A stretch of DNA of 64,000 nucleotides. Source: Mermis nigrescens. Its lineage: Eukaryota > Nematoda > Enoplea > Mermithida > Mermithidae. The notes beneath the pieces were generated by a model. That model did no database searches. It was not told the origin of the DNA and saw only the letters and a list, made by a program, of their open reading frames with translations. Shown here piece after piece: positions 1 to 8,210 of the stretch (position 1 is its first letter; every line of letters begins with the position of its first letter). The DNA is taken from assembly GCA_036768485.1 (NCBI GenBank), contig JAVLUZ010000509.1, positions 513,221-577,220 of the forward strand, read 5' to 3'. Both the position numbers and the translations under genes were made by a program.

Positions 1-72
1 AGGGAGTTCTCAACTTAGTCTTCTGAAAAATATTTTAACCTCAATTCCAAGGCAACCTCCCCTCCTTCACCA

Positions 73-520
73 CAGATTTTGGGGATTCTTCTACCTCATC
101 TAAACAAAACCCCTGCTGCAATACCGCTTGCTAGGATAAAATTAGGTGAATTCAATGTACCCACAGTTATTGATAGTGAAGCAAGATGCTCAATTATAAG
201 CAAAGGCCTTTTTGACTATTTACAATCAAATACAAAAATAACTTTGATAGTTCTGAGACCAATTTGAGACTACAAACATCCTCTGGGCACCTCTTAGTGA
301 CAGAATCTATGGCTCAAATTCCAGTTGCAATAGGACCGTACCTGATCAAAATTAAATTTTGTATTTACCAAAGTGATGCTTTTTTTAACATCTAATATTG
401 ACTGCATTATAGGTTGCGACCTTTTGAGCCAATTAGACACCATATCAATAAATCTTAACAAAGGCACACTAAAATTAAAAGATAAATTGCTCTTTTCAAT
501 TTAAACAGAAGAATTACTTG
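73..520 (+). pseudogene. First (degenerate) retropepsin-like domain of element A
   Basis: The frame from about 73 contains the retropepsin pattern of a hydrophobic strand, then the active-site loop, then a hydrophobic strand: VIDSEARCSIIS. The usual D-T/S-G-A loop reads D-S-E-A, so the essential glycine is glutamate. The copy in element B (about 19480) also has D-S-E-A, so the change predates the split of the two copies and may be a real feature of the family rather than decay. A frameshift follows near 230, and the second half (IIGCDLL near 410) lies in another frame. A second protease domain with an intact loop follows at 607. It could serve a structural or dimer-partner role, but that is inference. 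Confidence 0.6.
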
Positions 521-606
521 AACGACAGTTTCCTTGGCAACCTGATACTAAGCACTACTACACTTCAAAAACTTCTGAGACAAGTACTGGAGATGTAGGA
601 ATCATT

Positions 607-966
607 ATGGCGCTTGGAAATTTTTGTAATGAATCCCCCTGTGTAAAAATATTTGTAAATGGTATACCTATGGATGATATAATAGATACAGGAGCTAGTG
701 TTTTGGTACTATCCTCAAGAAAGCTTAAAACATTGGGAATAGAATGTGCAAATTTACAGCAAATCGACTCAGTAGTAACAAGTGCAAATGGAAATCAATT
801 ACCCATCACAGGTTCTCTCTATATAAATGTGAGGATAACGTCAGTTAATTTATACATAGAGTTAAATGTTCTAGAGCAAAGCTTTTACAACATAATAATA
901 AGAACTGATATACTTCTCATTTTTGTAATGTTAATTTTGATTTCAAAGCTAACAGCATCAGTCTAG
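607..966 (+). pseudogene. Second retropepsin (aspartic protease) domain of element A
   Basis: An open frame of 119 codons contains the canonical retroviral-type aspartic protease loop IIDTGASVLVLS near residues 25-36 and a flap-like stretch after it. Retropepsins work as dimers and cut the Gag-Pol polyprotein. The C-terminal strand, which normally has an ILG or IIG pattern, appears here as IIIRTDILL. The domain is followed at a distance of about 400 bp by the RT domain, the usual PR-RT order. It stands directly downstream of a degenerate protease domain at 73-520, an unusual tandem arrangement. The frame is open, but the rest of the polyprotein is broken. Confidence 0.7.
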
Positions 967-1329
967 ATGAGACTTTCCTAACATTAACAAGAAAAGTTTT
1001 ATCTAATCATGTGAATTGAGGAAAAGTCACACTTGAAAAAGATATTGAAATACCTGTTTGTACTATCACAATCATACATGAGTCTGTATACCTAATTGGG
1101 ATTGATCTATAGTTTTGCAAGTTAAAAATTCACTCCCACAAGATCTCCAATTATACAAAAATTCTACCATAGGATATGTAAGTAGAGCAGAAGTCTCAGA
1201 CAAGGTACTTGCAAAACCCACATTAACCTTACAGACATTAACTGAGAATTTTAGATTGTAATGATTTCTTAAATAAAAAAGAAACTGTATTATTGATAAA
1301 GTTTTTGAACAAGAATATTGAAATATTTG

Positions 1330-2465
1330 TGAAAAGTGACCATGATTTAGGAAGAAATACTTTAACTTCACATTAAATTGACACAAAAGATAATGCACCT
1401 ATTTGTAGCTACCCCTACAGGATTCCATTTGCTGATTGTGTAAAAATAGTTTCTCATATTAATAAAATCTTTGAAACAGGAATAATAAGTCCCTCAACCA
1501 CCCTGGGCAAATCCCATTGTTTTGGTACTAAAGAAAGATGGTAGTGATTGGTTTTGTGTTGATTACAGAAAATTGAACAAAATAATTATAAAAGGCACCT
1601 ATCCAATCCCTCGTATAGATGGCATACTGGACACGGTAGGCAAAGTAAAATATTTTTCCACGCTAGATTAAGCATGGGGATACTGACAGATCCCCGTAGA
1701 ACCCGCTGATAGACAAAAGACTACTTTTGTCACCTTTAATGGTTTATATGAATTCAATGTTTTACCGTTTGCACTTTGTAATGCTCCTAGTACTTACCAA
1801 CAGCTCATGGACATAATTCTTCAAAATTTACAATAGAACTTTTGCTTAGTATACTTAGATGACATCCTCATTTTTCTGAAACATTTGGTGAGCACATGAA
1901 AAATCTCAACCTAGTATTTGGCAGATTAAAATCCACTGGTCTAAAATTACGATTAGAGAAATGTACATTTTGTAGGCCAAATGTAAAATTTTTAGGGCAC
2001 AAAGTAACGGCTAATGGACTTAAACCAGATGATCTTAAAGTAAAAAGCTGTGCAAGATGTAATAAACTCCTACAAATATAGATGAATTATGTACATTCTT
2101 AGGTTTTATATCCTATTATCGCCGATTTATTCCAAATTGTAGTAAAATCTCATTTCCATTGAATAAGTTCCTATAAAAAATAAAGAATTCAAATGGGATG
2201 AGGATTGTGAAAAAGCATTTGCAAGCTTAAAAACAGCTCCTACAACAGTATATCTTCTTAAATTACCAGATTTTTCTAAAGATTTTTATGTTCAGACAGA
2301 TGCTTCATCATATGGCTTAGTTGCAGTTTTAAGTCAGATTTCTGAAAATGAAGAACATCCTATTGCATACATTAGTCGCACTTTAAATAAAGCTGAGAAA
2401 ACTTATTCTACTACTGAAAGAGAGACATTAGCAGTAGTTCAGGCAATGAAAACCTTCTACCCATA
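1330..2465 (+). pseudogene. pol: Reverse transcriptase and RNase H of element A (broken)
   Basis: RT motifs of the Ty3/Gypsy type can be read in order: an RT N-terminal segment with PYRIPF and ETGIISPS near 1410-1500, VDYRKLN near 1558, AWGYWQ-like near 1675 (with stops), LPFALCNAP near 1760, and the catalytic YLDDIL at about 1853. The connection continues to an RNase H domain with a TDASSYG motif near 2298 and an alternating TERETLAV motif near 2420. Stops replace sense codons at several conserved places, for example TAA for the Gln before AWGY, and there are frameshifts near 1500, 1880 and 2060. The reading decays about 370 bp before the Polinton insertion at 2838. Confidence 0.85.
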
Positions 2466-2837
2466 AGAAGGTATCTGCTGCAAAGGAGATTCTCAAACTA
2501 TCTATGCAATTTAATGGACTATAGAGAGCACCTATGGGGACACCACAAAAAGTCACAGCAAATAATTTGACAGAAACACTATTGAAGAGTCAACATGAAA
2601 ATGTTGATACCCTATCATAAATGGCACTTCAACACACTAGACAAAATATTTACGGAAATACCAGAGATTTGATGAAAATTGTTACCACCATAAATATCCT
2701 AGAAATGGAAAGTTCTTCATATGAATGGAAAGTGAATAACAAATAAGCTCTGGGATGAGGCAACTAGCTCAACATACCTTTTATAAACAGATTATGGAGA
2801 CTTTAATACTGTAATATCACATTCAACGAGACATGAG

Positions 2838-3275
2838 AGTAGTATAGCATGCGTTCCCTAGGTGCTACACACAGTATATACAGCTATGTTTTGTGTTATA
2901 GGCCCCGCCCACTCCATCCCAGAGGAGCAGCCTCTCCTGTGTTATAGCATAGGCGGATACGCTCTGCTTGCGCCCTGGCTTTTTTCTCAGGGCGCAATGA
3001 GGAGGCATGGGGAAGGGGAAGCTGAGCAAGCCAATGAATTAACATACATATTGTAAGGTGCATACCTACACAATTAAAAAATTGGCAAAACAGTGTGCGT
3101 AATATCGCGCATTGTCAAAGCATTTTTTTGCAGCTGGTAATATCGCCCGTGGAATTTATAATATCGCGCATTGGCAGCGAATTTATAATAAGCGCATTGG
3201 CAAAGCAACGTAGACTGAAACACGATGAATATAATAAGCGCATTGGCAGCAAATTTATAATAAGCGCATTTTGTT
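2838..3275. repeat. Left terminal inverted repeat of the Polinton
   Basis: This stretch matches the reverse complement of about 12373-12790 with scattered differences and small indels. It contains a GC-rich part (2900-3010) and an inner part with repeated short units of the form GCGCATTGGCAGC and TTTATAATAAGCGC (3105-3275). The inner units are themselves semi-repetitive, so the inner boundary is approximate. Confidence 0.9.
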
Positions 3276-3496
3276 GACTGGCGAAGCAATAGCACTAAAT
3301 TGATAATTCTCGCGCCAGGATGGATGGATTGTGCCCAATTTTTCGAACGAGGCATACCATTTTGAGTGCATGTGATGAAATATTTATTTATAGTCTAGGT
3401 CCACGGTCTACTGCATCTTAATCATTCAAGGGGTAGACCGCCGCTCTAGACTAGAAGTTCAACCCCCAATTTCCAAGCCATTTTGGACTTGCAAAA

Positions 3497-3508
3497 TCTA
3501 TAAATACT
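3497..3508 (+). promoter_or_regulatory. TCTATAAATACT box before the first left-end Polinton gene
   Basis: An exact TCTATAAATACT lies 43 nt (first T to A of ATG) before the ATG at 3540. The same dodecamer or a near copy precedes other genes of this element at nearly the same distance. Its function as a TATA promoter is inferred. Confidence 0.7.
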
Positions 3509-3539
3509 AATATTTCTTTCATTAATTTAAAACTTCAAA

Positions 3540-3864
3540 ATGGAGGAAATTATCAAACTGAAAAAAACGTCCTTTCACGGATGAGGAAAAGAAACCTTAT
3601 GGGCGGACAATAAGACCGCCTATTGAGTTATGTGGGAGAAATCTGGAGCGTCCCATATACCCTCTCATGATACATTTATGTCATTTTTGTCAGAAAAATT
3701 TGTCTGAAAAAGACATTTTTGAAACAAATTCAGGAAAATGTTATTTTAACGTTCAGATGTGCCCAAGATGTTTTGAGTATAATCAGGCATCCCAGGAGGC
3801 TGGGAACATGGTGATTAAGAAATATATCGCTCAACAGGTTGAAGAAGCGAAAAATGGCTTGTAA
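3540..3864 (+). pseudogene. Unknown Polinton protein with zinc-ribbon pattern, frameshifted
   Basis: The reading starts at ATG 3540, shifts frame in the A-run near 3562-3568, and then runs open to TAA 3862. The protein would be about 108 residues with two CxxC pairs (CHFC about residue 45, CPRC about residue 70), a small zinc-ribbon-like arrangement, followed by a helical charged tail. It is preceded by a TCTATAAATACT box 43 nt upstream, and its stop is 3 nt before the TATAAATA box of the next gene. I do not recognise the family. Small zinc-binding proteins at element ends can be regulators, but nothing here proves that. Confidence 0.5.
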
Positions 3865-3867
3865 AGT

Positions 3868-3875
3868 TATAAATA
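3868..3875 (+). promoter_or_regulatory. TATAAATA box before the second left-end Polinton gene
   Basis: TATAAATA follows the stop codon of the preceding gene by 3 nt and lies about 40 nt before ATG 3907, matching the spacing seen at the other genes of the element. Confidence 0.55.
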
Positions 3876-3906
3876 TGAGCAATATCTGACAAAAATTATC
3901 TACAAA

Positions 3907-4233
3907 ATGAGTTCTCAAGGTGAATTGAGTTTTAATCATTTTGTGACCAAGTTGGCTGATAAAGCCTGCACGAGGTACATTACTTCTCACAATGTACAAA
4001 GCATTGGCTCCTGCTTTTGGAGTTTGCTGTCTGAAGAATACAAAGAAAATTGCAAAAGCATCAATAATCAGAAAGCATTTTGGAATTTTGCGCTTTATGT
4101 GAAACGATGCCTTATAAATCGTGAAATTGAGCCTATTTTGGATTTATGGCAAGATTTTGATCAAAATGGCAAAAATACATGGGAAAGCATGTATGAAAAT
4201 TGCCTAAACAAGCGAGTTAGTCGTGTATTATAA
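3907..4233 (+). CDS. Unknown Polinton left-end protein, 108 aa
   Basis: An open frame of 108 codons from ATG 3907 to TAA 4231, the longest undamaged small gene of the element. It is preceded by TATAAATA at the standard distance, and its stop codon lies inside another TATAAAC motif, the same gene-end/promoter overlap seen further right. The product looks helical and soluble, with many aromatic residues (three Trp in the second half) and no signal peptide or membrane segment. I do not recognise it. It lies on the plus strand, convergent with the minus-strand polymerase. It may be a lineage-specific accessory gene. Confidence 0.5.
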   Translation: MSSQGELSFNHFVTKLADKACTRYITSHNVQSIGSCFWSLLSEEYKENCKSINNQKAFWNFALYVKRCLINREIEPILDLWQDFDQNGKNTWESMYENCLNKRVSRVL

Positions 4234-4253
4234 ACAATTTGATTGAATTGAAA

Positions 4254-4400
4254 AATGAAAAAAAAAACCCAAAAAAATTAGCACCTCTCAGAGGCATCAT
4301 GTGTGTATGTAAAAAATGGTGGTTGCCCACCACTAATAACCTGCTAGCGCATTGGCAGCATTGGCAAAGCAATTTGCTTACAGCATTGATGATGTCCGGC
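4254..4400 (+). pseudogene. Start of a third left-end gene running into TIR-derived debris
   Basis: An ATG at 4254 about 25 nt after a TATAAAC motif begins a Lys-rich frame broken in an A-run. A short coding-looking stretch with a CVCKKWW segment follows, and then from about 4347 the sequence turns into units of the GCGCATTGGCAGC/GCATTGGCAAAGC type that otherwise occur only in the terminal inverted repeats. The junction lies beside the point where the polymerase gene on the other strand stops matching (4411), so the join is probably a deletion scar. Confidence 0.45.
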
Positions 4401-4410
4401 CAGCTAAGCC

Positions 4411-5183
4411 TCAGGGCTTCTCAGGCATTTTTGTTATTAGATCATAATGATTATTAGCAGCGTGCAAGTGAATTACTTTCTCAGCCTCAGGCCCTTGAAA
4501 GTACAAAATATTGCCATTATAAACTTTTATTTGGTAGTCTGGCACCAGACTCTTTTGGATTTTTTCTACAGCTTTAAGTCCATATTTCTCGTCATTAATG
4601 CTTAGATCAGCTTTGTGCATCAGCTCTAATGAAAGTTGCTTTTGCAGAGTGTGCCGTCCTTTGTCACCTTACCAAACAGATTCCCACTTAGGGCAGTTGT
4701 CTAGCTTTGCTATACCTGTTACAACAGCTCTGGCTAATGATAAATTATGGTTTGATGTGATTCTAATATATGCCCCACCATTTTTGCAAAAGTCACCTAC
4801 TTCAAATTCATAATTGGTACCCATTTAGGGTTTTTTGTCCACCAGAACTACTTTGAAAGTCAAGTCTTCACTTAAACAAAAGTCTTTTGGGACTGAGCCA
4901 CCTTTTCTATAACACTCAAAACCTTGTCAGCATTTATGCATTGACGTTGGGTGAATCGTACTAACACAGGCGTATAAAGGCTTGGCTGTCTAATTTCAAT
5001 GCCTACCATACTGTCATAAGGACAGCCATGCAACATCAGGTTAATAGCTTTTTCAAAAATCTGTTCGAAAATCTCAAAGAGATTAGGGCATCTCGTAAAA
5101 CGCAACAAAAATGCCTTAGCGGTTGTCCTAAACCTACAAACAGAAATGTGTGGGAGCTCATGTACTTCAAAGTACTGCTCCAT
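4411..5183 (-). pseudogene. POLB: Protein-primed DNA polymerase B, N-terminal remnant
   Basis: Read leftwards from ATG 5183. Motifs typical of the N-terminal region of Polinton PolB appear in order: GIEIRQPSL, a K/E-rich linker to VIEKVAQS, FEVGDFCKNGG, NHNLSLARAVVTG, the LQKQL segment, YGLKAVEKIQ, DYQIKVYN, and finally NNHYDLITKMP at the 4411 end. Polinton PolB is normally over 1,000 residues with exonuclease and polymerase domains. Here only about 260 residues remain and none of the catalytic polymerase motifs (such as DTD) is present. There is one frameshift near 4880 and stops near 4823 and 4670. Divergent from the integrase at 5273, with a shared promoter region between them. Confidence 0.85.
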
Positions 5184-5215
5184 TTTCAAATTGCAACTAC
5201 ATACTTACTAATCTT

Positions 5216-5225
5216 TATTTATAGA
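5216..5225 (-). promoter_or_regulatory. TCTATAAATA box of the PolB gene
   Basis: On the minus strand TCTATAAATA begins at 5225, 42 nt before the PolB ATG at 5183, the same spacing as at the plus-strand genes of the element. Confidence 0.65.
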
Positions 5226-5235
5226 CAGAATGATG

Positions 5236-5247
5236 TTAATAAATAGA
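5236..5247 (+). promoter_or_regulatory. TTAATAAATAGA, candidate box of the integrase gene
   Basis: A near match to the TCTATAAATACT box, 37 nt before ATG 5273 and only 10 bp from the divergent PolB box. Weaker than the exact copies. Confidence 0.4.
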
Positions 5248-5272
5248 TGGACTGTTATAAAATGTTTAAAAA

Positions 5273-6333
5273 ATGGAAAAAGTGTTAAAGCACATATATT
5301 ACAACCCTAAAACGGGATATAGTAGCGTGGAACAGCTATATGAGAGGGTTAAAAAAGTAAAGCCAAAAATAGACCGGTCCTATGTGAAACAATGGTTGGA
5401 AAAGCAGCCCACCTACACGTTACACAAACCCGCCCTTAAGAGGTATTCTCGAAATAAAGTGTTAGTAAGTAGCATGGATGAGCAATGACAATGTGATATT
5501 GTAGATCTGCAGTCCTTAAGCAAGTTTAACGATAATTTTAAAAATCTCTTGAATTGCATAGACATATTTTCAAAGTACGCATGGTCCATCCCTTTGAAAT
5601 CAAACAGTTCAAAAGATGTTCTGACCGCTTTTCAAAGCATTTTGCATTCATCAAATCGAAAACCGTACAAGCTGCAAACAGACGCAGGGACCAAATTTAC
5701 AAACAAAGAATTCCAAAAATTTCTTAAATCTGAATTTATTGATTTTTTCACAACTAAAAGCAAAATGAAGGCTAGCGTAGTTGAACGTTTTAATCGCACA
5801 CTTAAAGAACGTATGTGGCGGTACTTCACCAAGAGCAATTCATATAAATTTATTGATGTATTACCCGACTTGATGAAAAACTATAATCACTCCAAGCATC
5901 GTACAATTGGTACCTCACCAGCTAATGTTACAGTCAAAAATGAGACGGAAATTTCAAATAAAGCATTTAGGATTGATAAACAGAATGTTGTTTTTAAATT
6001 TAATATTGGCGATGAAGTCCGACTGAGTAAAGTTAGGCGCGCTTTTGAAAAAGGATTTTGGCCCAACTGGACAGAGGAGTTTTTCATAATTAAGGAGAGG
6101 TTTGCTCGCACACTGCCTGTTTACGTTTTAGAAGACCAAATGGGCAAAAAAAAGTCAAGGGTATTTTCTACAAACCTGAACTGCAAAAAATTGATATATC
6201 CTCGGATGACTTGTTTATTGTTGAAAAGATTTTGAAACTGCGTAAGAAAGGCAATAAAACTGATTATTTAGTGCACTGGCGAGGGTACCCAGAAAAGTTT
6301 GATTCCAGGGTCTCAAACCTGATAAAGTTATAA
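5273..6333 (+). pseudogene. INT: Polinton rve-type integrase with C-terminal chromodomain
   Basis: Starts at ATG 5273. An N-terminal helical part (about 70 residues) is followed by TGA 5486, then in the same frame the DDE core: first Asp in CDIVDL (5492-5509), second in QTDAGTKF (5680-5703), Glu in VVERFNRTLK (about 5779-5808). The catalytic triad is thus intact in the text. The C-terminal part shifts frame near 6160 and ends in a chromodomain (IVEKIL...YLVHWRGYP...) with stop at 6331. The conserved Trp in the chromodomain tail is replaced by Arg (AGG at 6307). Polinton integrases make the 6-bp duplications seen here. Stop plus frameshift make it non-functional. Confidence 0.9.
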
Positions 6334-6377
6334 ACGTCTAAAAAGGGGCACCTAAAGGCCAGATTTTTACACTTTGC

Positions 6378-6655
6378 AATATTTTTTGTAAAGTTTGGGA
6401 TATTTTTTGTAAAGTTTGGAATATTTTTTGTAAAGTTTGGAATATTTTTTGTAAAGTTTGGAAATTTTTTTGTAAAATTTGGAATATTTTTTGTAAAGTT
6501 TGGAATTAATTTTACATGCTTAAGCATAAAACTTTTGCAAAGTTTGGAAGATTTTCTGTAAAATTTGGAATATTTTTGTAAAGTTTGGAATATTTTTTGT
6601 AAAGTTTGGAATATTTTTTGTAAAGTTTGGAAATTTTTTTGTAAAATTTGGAATA
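6378..6655. repeat. 21-bp minisatellite between integrase and TBP genes
   Basis: About 12 units of a 20-21 bp motif of the form AATATTTTTTGTAAAGTTTGG. A unique-looking 24-bp insert near 6507-6530 divides it into two sub-arrays that both end in the same variant order, suggesting a higher-order duplication. It fills the gap between two convergent genes and abuts the TBP stop codon. On the minus strand it reads as a heptad PNFTKNI repeat, which I regard as a by-product. Confidence 0.9.
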
Positions 6656-7174
6656 TTACGTATCTAAGTTGCATTTCTCAAGCATTGTTGAAACTATTTT
6701 ATATGCTATATGCAACTCATGCTTGTGTTTTGCACCTGTGAGAATCATTTTTCCACTTGTAAAGAGTAAAAAGGTCACTTTTCTAAATTTGTATACTAAT
6801 CCGGGAAATAATTCTACTTCATACATGCATTTCCTTTTCACCAGCTCATAAAACTTACAAAGATCAATGCAAAATCCCAAGTTAGCCGAGCCAACAAACA
6901 GCACTGGCTATATTTTCAACATGAAATTCTCCATATTCAGTATATCAATGGATGTCTTTATCGTATTTTCGCCTTCTTGCATAGTTTTAGCTCCAACACA
7001 TACAATTTTACCCGACTTGAAAATCTGCAATGTTGCCTGAGGTAATCAAAATATGATGCCTGGAAATTTTGAGCGATTGTATTGTGCAGTATTTGGCAAT
7101 TTAGGGTAGATATAATCTAGATTCAGCGTATTTGGTAGTGCTGTAGTCAGCACAATGTTCTGTATAGTTACCAT
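6656..7174 (-). pseudogene. TATA-binding protein homologue encoded by the Polinton
   Basis: Read leftwards from ATG 7174 to TAA 6656, a single frame of about 172 codons interrupted by two stops (near 7053 and 6916). It shows both halves of the TBP saddle. Repeat 1 has IQNIVLTTAL, YNRSKFPGIIF and KSGKIVCVGAK; repeat 2 has FVGSANLGFCIDL, YEVELFPGLVYKF, VTFLLFTSGKMILTGAK and a C-terminal helix. The FPGLVY and SGK.(V/I/L).(T/V)GAK signatures are diagnostic of TBP. Length fits the bare core domain (about 180 residues) with no N-terminal extension. Convergent to the integrase, divergent from the ATPase. The context of TATAAATA boxes before its neighbours suggests a promoter-binding role; that link is inference. 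Confidence 0.88.
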
Positions 7175-7176
7175 TT

Positions 7177-7188
7177 TCTATAAATACT
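7177..7188 (+). promoter_or_regulatory. TCTATAAATACT box of the packaging ATPase gene
   Basis: An exact dodecamer 43 nt before ATG 7220, in the 45-bp divergent region between the TBP and ATPase genes. Confidence 0.7.
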
Positions 7189-7202
7189 TCATTATAAACT
7201 TA

Positions 7203-7210
7203 TATTTATA
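7203..7210 (-). promoter_or_regulatory. TATAAATA box of the TBP gene
   Basis: On the minus strand GGTATAAATATA lies about 36 nt before the TBP ATG at 7174. With the plus-strand box at 7177 it makes a compact bidirectional promoter. If real, the TBP gene would be under the same kind of promoter it might recognise. Confidence 0.5.
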
Positions 7211-7219
7211 CCTATAACC

Positions 7220-7867
7220 ATGATGTTCCAACATCCTTTCACCTGCCTTCTTTCAGGACCAACCAAGTCTGGCAAAACAATATTTGTCACGCGATTAATC
7301 AAAAAAAGAGCACACTTGATTGATATTAAAAGCAAAAAGATATGGTGGTGCTTTGCAGAAAATCAGCCTCTTTATAAAAAATTAAATGTTTTATTCATAG
7401 AAGGGCTTCCTGATTTTAATTACTTAAAACAATTTAGTCATATGCCACAACTTTTGATTCTCGATGATCTTATGCAACAGAGCAAGGGTAATTCCCAGAT
7501 TGTTCAACTTTTTACGTGAAGTTGTCATCATTGGAACATTAGCATTATACACATTGTTCAAAACGTTTTCTTTGATGGTCTAAGAACTTCACGCATCAAC
7601 TCTGATTATATAGTTTTATTCAAACACCCTGCTGATCAGCTACAGGCACAAATGCTTTCCAGACAGGTCTATCCTGCCAACGCTAAATATTTTCTAGAAG
7701 CTTATTCAGAAGCTACTTCTCAGCCACATGGTTACCTTTTAATTGATCTAACTCAAAATGCTAGAGATGAGCTCAGGCTTAAAACAAATATTTTTAGCCC
7801 TCATCCAACTGTTTATGTGCAGAAATCTATAAATACTAGTAGAGACATTGCAACAAAAAATGGGTAA
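7220..7867 (+). pseudogene. ATP: Polinton genome-packaging ATPase (FtsK/A32-like)
   Basis: One frame from ATG 7220 to TAA 7865, about 215 codons, broken by a single TGA at 7517. Residues 11-19 form the Walker A loop GPTKSGKT and residues 78-85 the Walker B segment LLILDDLM; the downstream HHWNIS, QNVFFDGLRTS and DLTQNARDELRLKT segments are typical of the Polinton/adenovirus-like packaging ATPases. These load DNA into capsids. The 3' end overlaps the TATA box and start of the next gene. The position of the TGA, where the family usually has an Arg or Gly codon before the HHWN segment, points to a simple point mutation. Confidence 0.9.
7826..7837 (+). promoter_or_regulatory. TCTATAAATACT box of the pX-like gene
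   Basis: Exact dodecamer inside the 3' end of the ATPase gene, 34 nt before ATG 7860. Confidence 0.65.
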
Positions 7868-8210
7868 AGAACTATTAACATGCAATATTGGTTTTTTACA
7901 TCTCCTAAGTCAAGCTAAAAAACCTCAAAGAACCGCTATTATAAATACTGCCAGCAAAGATCAAATCCTTTGTCTCTGTGACTGTGCAAACAACTTTCTG
8001 AATGGTAATATTCCTTTTGCTGAGAAGGATATAAATAAACTTCGAAGATATCAGAATCAAATAAGATACCTGGCAAAGAATAGGCAGGCAACTACAAAAC
8101 AAAAGAAAGATATTATAATACAAGAAGGTGGTTTCCTTCCTCTTTTACTTACTCCTATACTTACAATATCTGGTAGTTTGTTAGCTGATGCAATAGTTGG
8201 TAGAAAATGA
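7860..8210 (+). CDS. Polinton pX-like small virion protein
   Basis: Open frame of 116 codons from ATG 7860. The ATG was chosen because it follows the TATA box by 34 nt; a TTG further up is less likely. It has a helical N-terminal half with a CDCANNFLNGNIPF segment, a basic middle (KLRRYQNQIRYLAKNRQATTKQKKD) and a C-terminal GGFLPLLLTPIL hydrophobic stretch. This layout, ending in a basic run plus a GGFL.LL motif, is common to a small protein of Polintons and adintoviruses that has been compared with adenovirus core protein X. It overlaps the ATPase 3' end by 8 nt and the next gene by 4 nt. It appears undamaged. Function in DNA condensation or capsid is inference. Confidence 0.65.
   Translation: MGKELLTCNIGFLHLLSQAKKPQRTAIINTASKDQILCLCDCANNFLNGNIPFAEKDINKLRRYQNQIRYLAKNRQATTKQKKDIIIQEGGFLPLLLTPILTISGSLLADAIVGRK

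Noticed and set aside
3105..3290. Regularly spaced GCGCATTGGCA units as a CRISPR-like array
   Set aside because: Spacing is irregular, spacers are themselves repeats, and the region is the Polinton TIR of a eukaryotic element.
3074..3355. Frames with repeated CAYYKFAANA
   Set aside because: Come from short repeats in the inverted terminal repeat.
6264..6674. A 136-codon minus-strand frame of PNFTKNI repeats
   Set aside because: Arises from the 21-bp minisatellite; the unit length divisible by three keeps it open.
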